Of a stretch of 64,000 nucleotides of DNA, positions 33,588 to 41,148 are shown piece after piece. The notes beneath the pieces are model-generated. The model saw only the letters and a list, made by a program, of their open reading frames with translations, made no database searches and was not told the DNA's origin. Numbering within the stretch: position 1 is the first letter of the stretch; each line of letters starts with the position of its first letter. The position numbers and the translations under genes are program-made. The stretch comes from Pseudomonas sp. MYb118 (GTDB lineage Bacteria > Pseudomonadota > Gammaproteobacteria > Pseudomonadales > Pseudomonadaceae), in NCBI RefSeq assembly GCF_040947875.1, contig NZ_JBFRXN010000003.1:930001-994000 (forward strand), given 5' to 3'.

Positions 33588-34136
33588 TCAATTAGACGGT
33601 TTTCCCGCACCGGGACCGAACCGTTGAATGAATTTTCTTTCCAGGCGCCCGGCACAATGGGTCAAAGCGGCTTTGACTTCCTTCTCGACCATCCGCGTAG
33701 AGATGCCGAAACGCTGGGAGATTTCCAGGTGCGGCGCCTCTTCCAGGCGGGCGGCGATGAAAATCTTGCGCCGCCGCGCGGGCAACTCGTACAGGGCACT
33801 GAGCAGCAACTGGATTTCCTTCTGCCCGCCCACGACCCGAGCGGGGTCGAGCGTTTCATCGGACACCTGCAACAGCTCATCGACCTCGCTGCCGGTCAGC
33901 AGGCGCGCGTCCGACTGCCGCCGGTCGGCCGCGATGTTGAGGGCCATGCGGTACAGATAGGCATTGGGCTGGTTGATGTTCGGGGGTTCTTCCATGCGGT
34001 CGACCCGCAGGTAAGTTTCGTGCAGGACATCGTTGGCCAGGTCTTCCGAGCCAAGACGTCGGCGCAGGCGCGCCTTGAAATCGTCATACGAGGTCAGGAA
34101 CAGCGTGACCATCGAACTTTTCCCGGTGTCTTTCAT
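33588..34136 (-). CDS. vreI: ECF sigma factor VreI (iron-starvation/FecI type)
   Basis: The start at 34136 (MKDTGKSSMV) overlaps the vreA stop (ATGA). The 182-aa product has sigma region 2 (about 14-78: FLTSYDDFKARLRRRLGSEDLANDVLHETYLRV) and region 4 with a helix-turn-helix (about 118-170: LLSALYELPARRRKIFIAARLEEAPHLEISQRFGIS). In P. aeruginosa VreI activates the neighbouring hxc, pdt and exbB2 genes and needs PhoB for full activity. Conserved synteny here makes the same regulon likely. Confidence 0.93.
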   Translation of the reverse strand: MKDTGKSSMVTLFLTSYDDFKARLRRRLGSEDLANDVLHETYLRVDRMEEPPNINQPNAYLYRMALNIAADRRQSDARLLTGSEVDELLQVSDETLDPARVVGGQKEIQLLLSALYELPARRRKIFIAARLEEAPHLEISQRFGISTRMVEKEVKAALTHCAGRLERKFIQRFGPGAGKPSN

Positions 34137-34873
34137 CCCCCGGAAACTCCCTTCCCATTTGAGCAATCCATGCGTTTACCTGATGACTCCGGCAGCAGAA
34201 GCAGTGTGACCGGCTGGCTGAGAGAACTCGGCGCCGGGCGTTCGATGTCCAGGTTACGCAAACTTTCCACCAGCGCGGCGTCGCGCTTGAAGTCGCCGGT
34301 CGAACTGACCAGCCGACTGTGTTGCACCACGCCGTCACGACCGATCCACAGTTGCAGCAACGCGCGAAAACTGCCGGGCCGAACCAGTGGTGTCCGGCAC
34401 AGGCTGCGTTCGATCGCGGCCTGCACCGCCGTTGCATAATTACTGCCACCCGGCAGCGCATTGCCGGTGGTCGGGCCTTCGACGGCGGACACCTGCGCGA
34501 CCTGCAGGGTAAATGCGTCCGCCTGGGCATAGCGGGCCATGAGTCCGCTGCCGCTGAGCAGGCGGATCAAGGCTTCATTCGCGCTGAACCGCCCCTTGAC
34601 CGCGACGGAACGACGGCCGCGGGTCAAGGTGTGATCCACCAGCACTGCCATGCCGGTCGCGCGACTGAATCGTTCGAGGGCGCTGGCCAGTTCCTGGGCC
34701 GGAATGTCCAGGTCCATCGGCGCTCGCACATCGACCGGTTCGGCCCCTGCGACGGCTGCCTGCAACCAAAACAGCAACGCCAGGCAAGCCTGGCGAACAC
34801 GTGTCGAAAAGATCTGGCGCCGCTCCCTGGCTCTGCCTCGCTGCACGGCTGACGCACCCCTGAAAACCGTCAT
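34133..34873 (-). CDS. vreA: VreA signalling protein: STN domain plus TonB-like C terminus
   Basis: 246 aa from the ATG at 34873. A GTG at residue 10, preceded by AGGGG, is an alternative and would leave more room for the promoter. A signal peptide (about 20-44, ACLALLFWLQAAVAGA) leads to an STN domain (about 52-125: DLDIPAQELASALERFSRATGMAVLVDH and SVAVKGRFSANEALIRLLSGSGL), the module that contacts FecR-type anti-sigma factors. The C terminus (about 150-240: SLCRTPLVRPGSFRALLQLWIGRDGVV, DAALVESLRNLDIERP) resembles a TonB C-terminal domain. There is no receptor barrel, so it acts as a periplasmic signal relay to VreR rather than as a transporter. Confidence 0.9.
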   Translation of the reverse strand: MTVFRGASAVQRGRARERRQIFSTRVRQACLALLFWLQAAVAGAEPVDVRAPMDLDIPAQELASALERFSRATGMAVLVDHTLTRGRRSVAVKGRFSANEALIRLLSGSGLMARYAQADAFTLQVAQVSAVEGPTTGNALPGGSNYATAVQAAIERSLCRTPLVRPGSFRALLQLWIGRDGVVQHSRLVSSTGDFKRDAALVESLRNLDIERPAPSSLSQPVTLLLLPESSGKRMDCSNGKGVSGG

Positions 34874-34887
34874 CCTGAGGGCTGTTT

Positions 34888-34905
34888 ATGAACCTGATGT
34901 GACGG
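34888..34905 (-). promoter_or_regulatory. Putative PHO box upstream of vreA
   Basis: Read toward vreA, the site is CCGTCAC-ATCA-GGTTCAT. The 7-4-7 spacing fits the PhoB box (CTGTCAT-N4-CTGTCAT) at 5 of 7 and 4 of 7 positions, and the orientation is correct. It ends only 15 bp before the annotated ATG. If it is real, transcription probably starts close to or inside the first codons, which supports the downstream GTG start. Confidence 0.4.
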
Positions 34906-34995
34906 ATGGTGCAAAAAAACCATCACGCGATGTTAAACCGCCATGAAGTAGACTCAATGGCATGCAGGGCCCGTTCAGGGCCAGGGAGGTCTTTG

Positions 34996-35313
34996 ATGAA
35001 ATACCTGATGAGCGTTGCAGCGATCGCGCTGCTGATGACCGGGCTGTCAGTGGCCCAGGCGGAAGAAGCCAAGGGTTGCGTCGACGTACAGGTCGACGGC
35101 TACAAGGCGCCGGACTACAACTGCCTGAGCCAGCAGATGGGCAACAACCCCGACGGCGCCAAGGCCGCACAGAAAAACCAGGAAAGAATGAACGTCCCGA
35201 TCGACAAACGCCCACCCAGCCAAATGGGCCTGGCCACACCAGCGGCCACCAGCACCCGGATGGGCAACACCTTCGGCACCTCCGTCAAACCCCAACGCCC
35301 CGCCGGCAACTGA
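34996..35313 (+). CDS. Small secreted protein of unknown function
   Basis: A 105-aa protein. The ATG at 34996 is preceded by a strong GGGAGG 7 bp upstream. Residues 1-23 are a signal peptide (LMTGLSVAQA-EE). The mature part has two cysteines (GCVDVQVDG and DYNCLSQQMG) that could form a disulfide, and a Pro/Thr/Ser-rich disordered tail. It is divergent from vreA across 122 bp that contain the putative PHO box, so it may share its regulation. I do not recognise a family. It is followed directly by REP sequences. Confidence 0.8.
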   Translation: MKYLMSVAAIALLMTGLSVAQAEEAKGCVDVQVDGYKAPDYNCLSQQMGNNPDGAKAAQKNQERMNVPIDKRPPSQMGLATPAATSTRMGNTFGTSVKPQRPAGN

Positions 35314-35321
35314 CAACACCC

Positions 35322-35596
35322 CTGTAGGAGCGAGCTTGCTCGCGATGGCGGTGTGTCAGGCGCCATAGATGTTGAATGCCTTGACGCCATCGCGAGCAGG
35401 CTCGCTCCCACAGGTTGTCTGGGTGTATTGAGTATTTGTGGCAGCCGGAAAACCTTGTGGGAGCGGACTTGCCCGCGATAGCGGTGTGCCAGGCAACATA
35501 GATGTTGAATGTACCGCCGCCATCGCGAGCAAGCTCGCTCCTACAGGTTGTCAGGGTGTATTCAGTATGTGTGGTAGACCGAAACTCTTGTGGGAG
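35322..35596. repeat. REP/REPIN cluster left of the IS element
   Basis: REP monomers in alternating orientation start near 35322, 35387, 35456 and 35521. A fifth begins near 35588 and breaks off after CTTGTGGGAG, where the IS110 element is inserted. The spacers between monomers are partly repeated (GGTGTATTCAGTAT and GTGTCAGGC elements), showing local duplication of whole units. Confidence 0.92.
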
Positions 35597-35620
35597 CAAC
35601 TGTCTTACCCATACCGCTCA

Positions 35621-36550
<930 letters not shown>

Positions 36551-36559
36551 TTACACTCA

Positions 36560-36715
36560 GAAGTGAGAGTGCTCTGGCTTTGCCCACGCTTGTGATTCGA
36601 GTGGCGCTCGTCTAACTGTTCGGGCTTATGGGCCAGAGTGGAAAGGTGGATGGCAGCTCGGCTCCCACACGTGCTTCAAGCACCGCGGACTCACAGCTTG
36701 CCATCCACCCCTCTC
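36560..36715 (-). ncRNA. Candidate bridge RNA of the IS110 element
   Basis: In the transposase 5' non-coding end two large stem-loops occur in order. The first (36645-36709) has an 11-bp perfect stem GGTGGATGGCA/TGCCATCCACC. Its loop carries TGTGGGAG, the reverse complement of the right half of the REP target with core (CT-CCCACA). The loop also carries AGTCCGC, matching the left half AGCCCGC with one wobble. The second (36572-36638) has a 7-bp stem CTCTGGC/GCCAGAG. Its loop carries ACAGTT, identical to the element's 3' end, and CACAAG, the reverse complement of core plus 5' end (CTTGTG). This is the organisation expected of target- and donor-binding loops. The transcript ends were not determined. 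Confidence 0.75.
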
Positions 36716-36748
36716 ACCTCTGATTTTATTCCCTGATCAAGACACAAG

Positions 36749-37060
36749 CGGGCTTGCCCGCGATAGCGGAGTGTCAGGCAACATAGATGTTTAATGTACC
36801 GACGCCATCGCGAGCAAGCCCGCTCCCACAGGTGGTCTGGGTGTATTCAGTATCTATGGCAAACCAAAAATCCTGTAGGAGCGAGCTTGCTCGCGATGGC
36901 GGAGTGTCAGGCGCCATACCCACAGGTTTTTCTGGGTGTATTCAGTATTTGTGGCAGCCGGAAAACCTTGTGGGAGCGAGCCTGCTCGCGATAGCGGAGT
37001 GTCAGGCACCATATGATGTTGAATGTATTGGCGCCATCGCGAGCAAGCTCGCTCCTACAG
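36749..37060. repeat. REP/REPIN cluster right of the IS element
   Basis: The split REP resumes at 36749 with CGGGCTTGCCCGCGATAGCG. Further monomers follow near 36806, 36872, 36968 and 37034 in alternating orientation, with repeated spacers (GTGTCAGGC..CATA and GGTGTATTCAGTAT). One doublet near 36910-36940 appears to have lost a monomer. Confidence 0.9.
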
Positions 37061-37062
37061 GG

Positions 37063-37503
37063 TCATGCGCTTGGTGTTTGGCGGAAGCTCACGGCCAGTC
37101 GGTTCCAGCTGTTGATGGTGGTGACGGCGATGGTCAGGTCGACCATTTCGTTTTCGCTGAAATGCTCGCGCGCCTGTTCGTACACGTCATCGGGCACGTG
37201 GCTTTCGGCAAGTAGTGTCACCGACTCGGTCCAGGCCAGTGCCGCGCGCTCGCGGGGGTTGAAAAAATTGCTGTCGCGCCAGACCACGATCGAATACAGG
37301 CGTCGGTCGGTCTCGCCCAGGCGCCGTGCATCCACCGAGTGCATGTCGGTGCAGAAGGCGCAGCCGTTGAGTTGCGAGGCGCGGATTTTGATCAGGTGCA
37401 GCAGTTCCGGCTCGATGCTCAGGTGGCTGGTCAACGCCTCCATGGCGATCATGGCTTTCATCGCCTTGGGCGATGCGCTGTAGTAATCCAGACGGGAAGT
37501 CAT
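37063..37503 (-). CDS. AhpD-like carboxymuconolactone decarboxylase-family protein
   Basis: A 146-aa protein of the AhpD core family. The redox motif is in NGCAFCTDMHSVDARRLGE (CxxC followed by the conserved His), preceded by ELLHLIKIRASQL. It is probably a small thiol peroxidase or a stress-linked oxidoreductase. The gene is divergent from a MocR regulator across 208 bp that hold an 11-bp direct repeat, so it is the likely regulated target. Its 3' end abuts REP sequences. Confidence 0.9.
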   Translation of the reverse strand: MTSRLDYYSASPKAMKAMIAMEALTSHLSIEPELLHLIKIRASQLNGCAFCTDMHSVDARRLGETDRRLYSIVVWRDSNFFNPRERAALAWTESVTLLAESHVPDDVYEQAREHFSENEMVDLTIAVTTINSWNRLAVSFRQTPSA

Positions 37504-37583
37504 GCCAAGCCTCAGGGTGCAGTAGGTAGTGTTTCAAGTTAGGCGCTCTACGCCCGAGGTAACAGAGCCAATTCGGCGAAATT

Positions 37584-37609
37584 CCACGGGACCACCCGCC
37601 ACCAGACCA
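37584..37609. promoter_or_regulatory. Direct repeat, possible MocR operator
   Basis: CCACGGGACCA (37584-37594) and CCACCAGACCA (37599-37609) match at 9 of 11 positions with a 15-bp period. A further partial CCACGG follows at 37613. They lie between the divergent ahpD-like and mocR genes. Direct repeats in this position are the usual operator form for MocR/PdxR-type regulators. Confidence 0.4.
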
Positions 37610-37711
37610 ATCCACGGTTTTTCCATTACTCAACTTCTGCACGGCAGCGCTTGCGGGTAATCTTGCGCGACGCACACGCGCGTCAGTCAACGGCTCGGGA
37701 GCCCCGTCGGT

Positions 37712-39145
37712 ATGGAACTTCATGTTGTCATCAACGGCCGCAAGGACCTGGCAGGCCAGTTGTATAACCAACTGCGCAGCGCCATCGAATCCGGGCGCCT
37801 GGCCGCGGGCACGCAGTTGCCGCCCAGTCGCCTGCTGGCGGAACAGTTGGGCATCTCGCGCAAGACCATCTCCGACACCTACGCACAGCTGACCTACGAA
37901 AACTTCCTCACCGGGGTGATAGGCAAAGGCACCTACGTCAACACCCGGCCAGCGAAAAACCAGCCCAAGCAAAGCCATTCACAGCTGGCCAGTGCCGAGG
38001 TGATCGAATCCTGGCGCAACCTGCCAGTGTTTCTGCGCCACCCAACCCTGGAAGGCTCGCTGCGTTATGACTTCATCGGCGGCGCCACCAGCAAGGGCCA
38101 GTTTCCCCAGGACGACTGGCGGCGCTGTACCTCCCACGCGTTGCGCCAGATCGCCGGTTCCAAGGGCTTCTACAGTTACGCCGAGGGCCTGCCGGCACTG
38201 CGTAACGCCATCGCCCGGCACATCGCGTTCTCCCGTGGTGTGAACTGCCAGGACGAAGACGTAGTGGTGTGCAACGGTGCGCAGCAGGCGCTGGACTTGA
38301 TTTCCCGGGTGATGACACGCCCCGGCAGCCTCGTCGCCATGGAAGACCCCGGCTATCCGCCGGCGCGCCTGCTGTTCGGCACCCATGGCGCGACGGTGGT
38401 GGGTGTACCGGTGGACGCCGAAGGCATCGAGGTCGACAAGATCCCCGACGGCACCCGGCTGATCTACGTGACCCCGTCGCACCAGTTCCCGCTGGGCGTC
38501 GCCATGAGCCAGGCGCGCCGCGTCGCCCTGCTGGAGCGCGCTCGCGAGCTGGGCGCGATCATCATCGAGGACGACTACGACAGCGAATTCCGCTACGAAG
38601 GCCGCCCCACCGACTCCCTGCAAAGCATGGATGAACACGGCATAGTCGCCTACGTCGGCACCTTCTCGAAAACCCTGTTGCCGGAGTTGCGCCTGGGCTA
38701 CATGATTTTGCCGCCGGCGATCCTCGAAGCGGTGGTCCGAGCCAAGCAACTGACCGACCTGCACACCTCCACCCTGCCCCAATGGGCACTGGCCAAGTTC
38801 ATTGCCGAAGGCTGCCTGCTCAAGCACATCCGCCGCTGTCATGCGATCTACGCCGGGCGTCGCGAACGCATCCTGAGCCGCGTCGCCGGCGACCTGTCAC
38901 CGTGGCTCGAAGCGGTCCCGAGCGTGGCCGGGTTCCACATGTCGCTTAGATGCAAAGTGCCTATTGATATGCCTTTACTGGTCGAACTGGCCAAAAAGGT
39001 CGAAGTCGGCCTGTACCCCATCGAGCCCTTCTACTACCAGCGGGCGCCACAGGATGGCCTGCTCATGGGCTTCGGCGCCATCGAGACGCTGGACATCGAC
39101 CCCGCCCTGGACCGTCTTCGAGACATTTTGCAACAACTGTCGTAG
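37712..39145 (+). CDS. MocR-family regulator (GntR winged helix plus aminotransferase-like domain)
   Basis: A 477-aa fusion. A GntR winged-helix domain (about 8-78: LAGQLYNQLRSAIESGRLAAGTQLPPSRLLAEQLGISRKTISDTY) is joined to a fold-I aminotransferase-like domain (about 120-475). PLP-site elements are visible: NGAQQALDLISRV, EDPGYP, DDYDSEFRYEGRP and the Schiff-base Lys in TFSKTLLPELRLGY. These proteins sense PLP or PLP-amino acid adducts and control a divergent or nearby gene. The start has GGAG about 10 bp upstream. The ligand is unknown; the adjacent ahpD-like gene is the obvious target candidate. Confidence 0.93.
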   Translation: MELHVVINGRKDLAGQLYNQLRSAIESGRLAAGTQLPPSRLLAEQLGISRKTISDTYAQLTYENFLTGVIGKGTYVNTRPAKNQPKQSHSQLASAEVIESWRNLPVFLRHPTLEGSLRYDFIGGATSKGQFPQDDWRRCTSHALRQIAGSKGFYSYAEGLPALRNAIARHIAFSRGVNCQDEDVVVCNGAQQALDLISRVMTRPGSLVAMEDPGYPPARLLFGTHGATVVGVPVDAEGIEVDKIPDGTRLIYVTPSHQFPLGVAMSQARRVALLERARELGAIIIEDDYDSEFRYEGRPTDSLQSMDEHGIVAYVGTFSKTLLPELRLGYMILPPAILEAVVRAKQLTDLHTSTLPQWALAKFIAEGCLLKHIRRCHAIYAGRRERILSRVAGDLSPWLEAVPSVAGFHMSLRCKVPIDMPLLVELAKKVEVGLYPIEPFYYQRAPQDGLLMGFGAIETLDIDPALDRLRDILQQLS

Positions 39146-39262
39146 ACGATTGGCCTGCGCTTTTATCCGGCGATTGGCTATTGGCGGTCCCGGGGTGCAG
39201 GCCTATCCTGCATAGGCGTTATCCCTCAATGAGCAGGACGGCCTGATTCAGGAGTGTGAGTA

Positions 39263-39556
39263 ATGTCCAACGAAGTGATCAATACCGTAAAGGTACAGGC
39301 CGTCAACGGCCGCTCGGAAGAGCTGGGCAAGCAACTGCAAAAGATTGTCGAAACCCTGCGCGAATTACCGGGCTGTGATTCCTATATGGTCGACCGCTGC
39401 CCCGAGGACAGCAACCGCTGGAACGTCAGCGCCCGCTGGCAATCGGAAGCGGCCATGCACCAGCATTTCAACTGCCCTGAAGTGCAGGGCTTCATCGGCC
39501 TGATCGATAACCAACTGGCAAACGCCGTGGATTTCAACAGCTTCCCGATTCGCTGA
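39263..39556 (+). CDS. Putative quinol monooxygenase (ABM domain)
   Basis: A 97-aa antibiotic-biosynthesis-monooxygenase-like protein (YgiN type). It has the dimeric ferredoxin-like pattern: VNTVKVQAV start strand, LGKQLQKIVETLRELPGCDSYMVDRC, then RWNVSARWQSEAAMHQHFNCPEVQGF. A good AGGAG precedes the ATG. It may act on quinols or simply be a small stress protein. It lies 117 bp after the mocR gene, and a strong terminator follows. Confidence 0.85.
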   Translation: MSNEVINTVKVQAVNGRSEELGKQLQKIVETLRELPGCDSYMVDRCPEDSNRWNVSARWQSEAAMHQHFNCPEVQGFIGLIDNQLANAVDFNSFPIR

Positions 39557-39563
39557 AACGGTT

Positions 39564-39641
39564 AAAAGACCGCAGACAACGACGGCTCCTACAGGGCACT
39601 GGGTACCTCTGTAAGAACCGTCGCAGGCTGCGGTCTTTTTT
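39564..39641 (+). terminator. Intrinsic terminator after the ABM gene
   Basis: A long interrupted stem: AAAAGACCGCAG pairs with CTGCGGTCTTTTTT at its base, and the inner arms GACGGCTC..TACAG / CTGTAAGAACCGTC also pair. It ends in six T residues and begins 8 bp after the stop. Confidence 0.85.
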
Positions 39642-39750
39642 GTGCGCCGCGGTCATTGGTCCCCTCACCTTCGTGAGAATTGGCTGTTTGACCCCCTGCC
39701 ATCGGGGTCTAATCTGGTCCCTGACGACTAACCACCGCAGGTAATAATCC

Positions 39751-40161
39751 ATGAAAGCTTTGCGCTTGTGTGCCGCCCCACTCGCTGCCCTTGCCCTGAC
39801 ACTGTCGGTCCCGGCATTCGCCCATGACCCTTCGGAAAAGGTCACGATCCTGCAGGACGAAGTCCTGAAGAACGTCCCCGACAAAAAAGCCCTGATGCTC
39901 GAAGTGGACTACCTGCCCGGCCAGTCCTCGATCGCCCACAAACACGAAGGTACGGCGATGGCCTACGTGTTGTCGGGTGCGATCACCTCCCAGGTCAAGG
40001 GCGAACCGGCGAAAACCTACAAGGCTGGCGAATACTGGTATGAGCCCGCCGGTTCCGAGCATCTGGTGTCGAAAAACGCGAGCAAGACCAAACCGGCCAA
40101 GTTGCTGGTGTTCATGGTGTTGTCACCGGATGAGAAAGTGTTGATTCCGTTGGAGCATTAA
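39751..40161 (+). CDS. Secreted cupin-domain protein
   Basis: A 136-aa protein with a signal peptide (1-24, ALTLSVPAFA-HD) and a single cupin fold (about 45-130). Cupin motif 1 is recognisable (YLPGQSSIAHKHEGTAMAYVLSGAI with metal-binding His-x-His). Motif 2 is in YKAGEYWYEPAGSEHLVSKNAS. It is a periplasmic or secreted metal-binding protein of unknown substrate. It stands alone, with its own promoter region and a REPIN after it. Confidence 0.9.
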   Translation: MKALRLCAAPLAALALTLSVPAFAHDPSEKVTILQDEVLKNVPDKKALMLEVDYLPGQSSIAHKHEGTAMAYVLSGAITSQVKGEPAKTYKAGEYWYEPAGSEHLVSKNASKTKPAKLLVFMVLSPDEKVLIPLEH

Positions 40162-40178
40162 TTACGCAGAACCCGCAC

Positions 40179-40267
40179 CTGTAGGAGCGAGCTTGCTCGC
40201 GATGCATTCTACCATTCACGCATAAGTTGTCTGGAATAACGCATCGCGAGCAAGCTCGCTCCTACAG
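40179..40267. repeat. REPIN doublet
   Basis: Two inverted REP cores (CTGTAGGAGCGAGCTTGCTC variant, ending GCGATGCA) at 40179-40206 and about 40241-40267 follow the cupin gene. They are near-perfect reverse complements around a 35-bp loop. Confidence 0.92.
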
Positions 40268-40368
40268 TTGAGGCAACATCGGGCAATTGTTCAAAGCTGT
40301 TCATCAACAGCAACTCCATTATTCTGGCGGTTCGCACGACGCGAACCACTCAAGTTAATGGAGACTTT

Positions 40369-40971
40369 ATGAGTACCGAACAGCAACTTTCCTTTATCGC
40401 AGCCATTCGTTGCGATGACACCACAATGAAATTCTTCGAGCAGATGCAGGCAGTTCCTGAAGGCCAGGGCAACCTTCTGACCACCAATCATCAATATTCC
40501 ACCACCACCCGGAAAATGGTCCGTGTGCATAAGGCGCGCAACGTGCACGAACGCACCCGCTCCGATGAAATGGTGGTGTATTTCAATCGGCATGACGATC
40601 ATTACGCACTTCAAGTGCGCAGCGATAAGTTTCTGGGCAAGTACCTGATCAAGACCAGCAATGGCCTCCTGGGTGCAACTACCGGTGCGGGCAGTGATAC
40701 CACGTTATTCAACTTGCTCAACAATGAGCAGCAGGTCATTACTTTGGATGATCTGCAAAACACTCATGCCAGTGTGTACCTGCAAGTTCGTAATTCCGGG
40801 GTTATCAAACGCCAACATATGCAAGAGCCAAGGCTGTATTGCTATGGGGATGGTTCGGGTGAATCGGTAAAATTCAACCTGAGGATTCTTGAGCGCAATG
40901 TGCTGCAACCTACGGGGAATGAACCTTATCCGTTGTTCATCGAGCCCATTACGGAGTCGGATGAGGATTGA
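40369..40971 (+). CDS. Orphan 200-aa protein of unknown function
   Basis: A 200-aa protein with an AATGGAG site before ATG. It has no signal peptide and no membrane segment. The composition is polar, with many beta-strand-like stretches (MVVYFNRHDDHYALQVRS, KYLIKTSNGLLGATTGAGSDTTLFNLL, ASVYLQVRNSG), which could suit a beta-trefoil or jelly-roll lectin-like fold, but this is only an impression. The coding sequence has clearly lower GC and more A/T-ending codons than neighbouring genes. It is flanked on both sides by REPIN doublets, as expected for recent gain. I do not recognise a family. Confidence 0.75.
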   Translation: MSTEQQLSFIAAIRCDDTTMKFFEQMQAVPEGQGNLLTTNHQYSTTTRKMVRVHKARNVHERTRSDEMVVYFNRHDDHYALQVRSDKFLGKYLIKTSNGLLGATTGAGSDTTLFNLLNNEQQVITLDDLQNTHASVYLQVRNSGVIKRQHMQEPRLYCYGDGSGESVKFNLRILERNVLQPTGNEPYPLFIEPITESDED

Positions 40972-40990
40972 TACATAGCGCCTGATATTC

Positions 40991-41081
40991 CTGTGGGAGC
41001 GGGCTTGCTCGCGATGCTGTGTGTCAGCCGACGCAGATGCTGGATGTGATGGCCCCATCGCGAGCAAGCTCGCTCCTACAG
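40991..41081. repeat. REPIN doublet
   Basis: Two inverted REP cores at about 40991-41018 and 41055-41081 lie between the orphan gene and the gdhB terminator. Confidence 0.92.
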
Positions 41082-41100
41082 GGTCAGGAAGCATCCAGCC

Positions 41101-41135
41101 AAAAAGCCCCGCATCTTTCAATGCGGGGCTTTTTC
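41101..41135. terminator. Bidirectional terminator between the orphan gene and gdhB
   Basis: AAAAAGCCCCGCAT pairs with ATGCGGGGCTTTTT around CTTTCA. It is flanked by A on one side and T on the other, so it can stop transcription from both convergent directions. It lies 14 bp from the gdhB stop. Confidence 0.92.
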
Positions 41136-41148
41136 ATTCAACGCCGGG

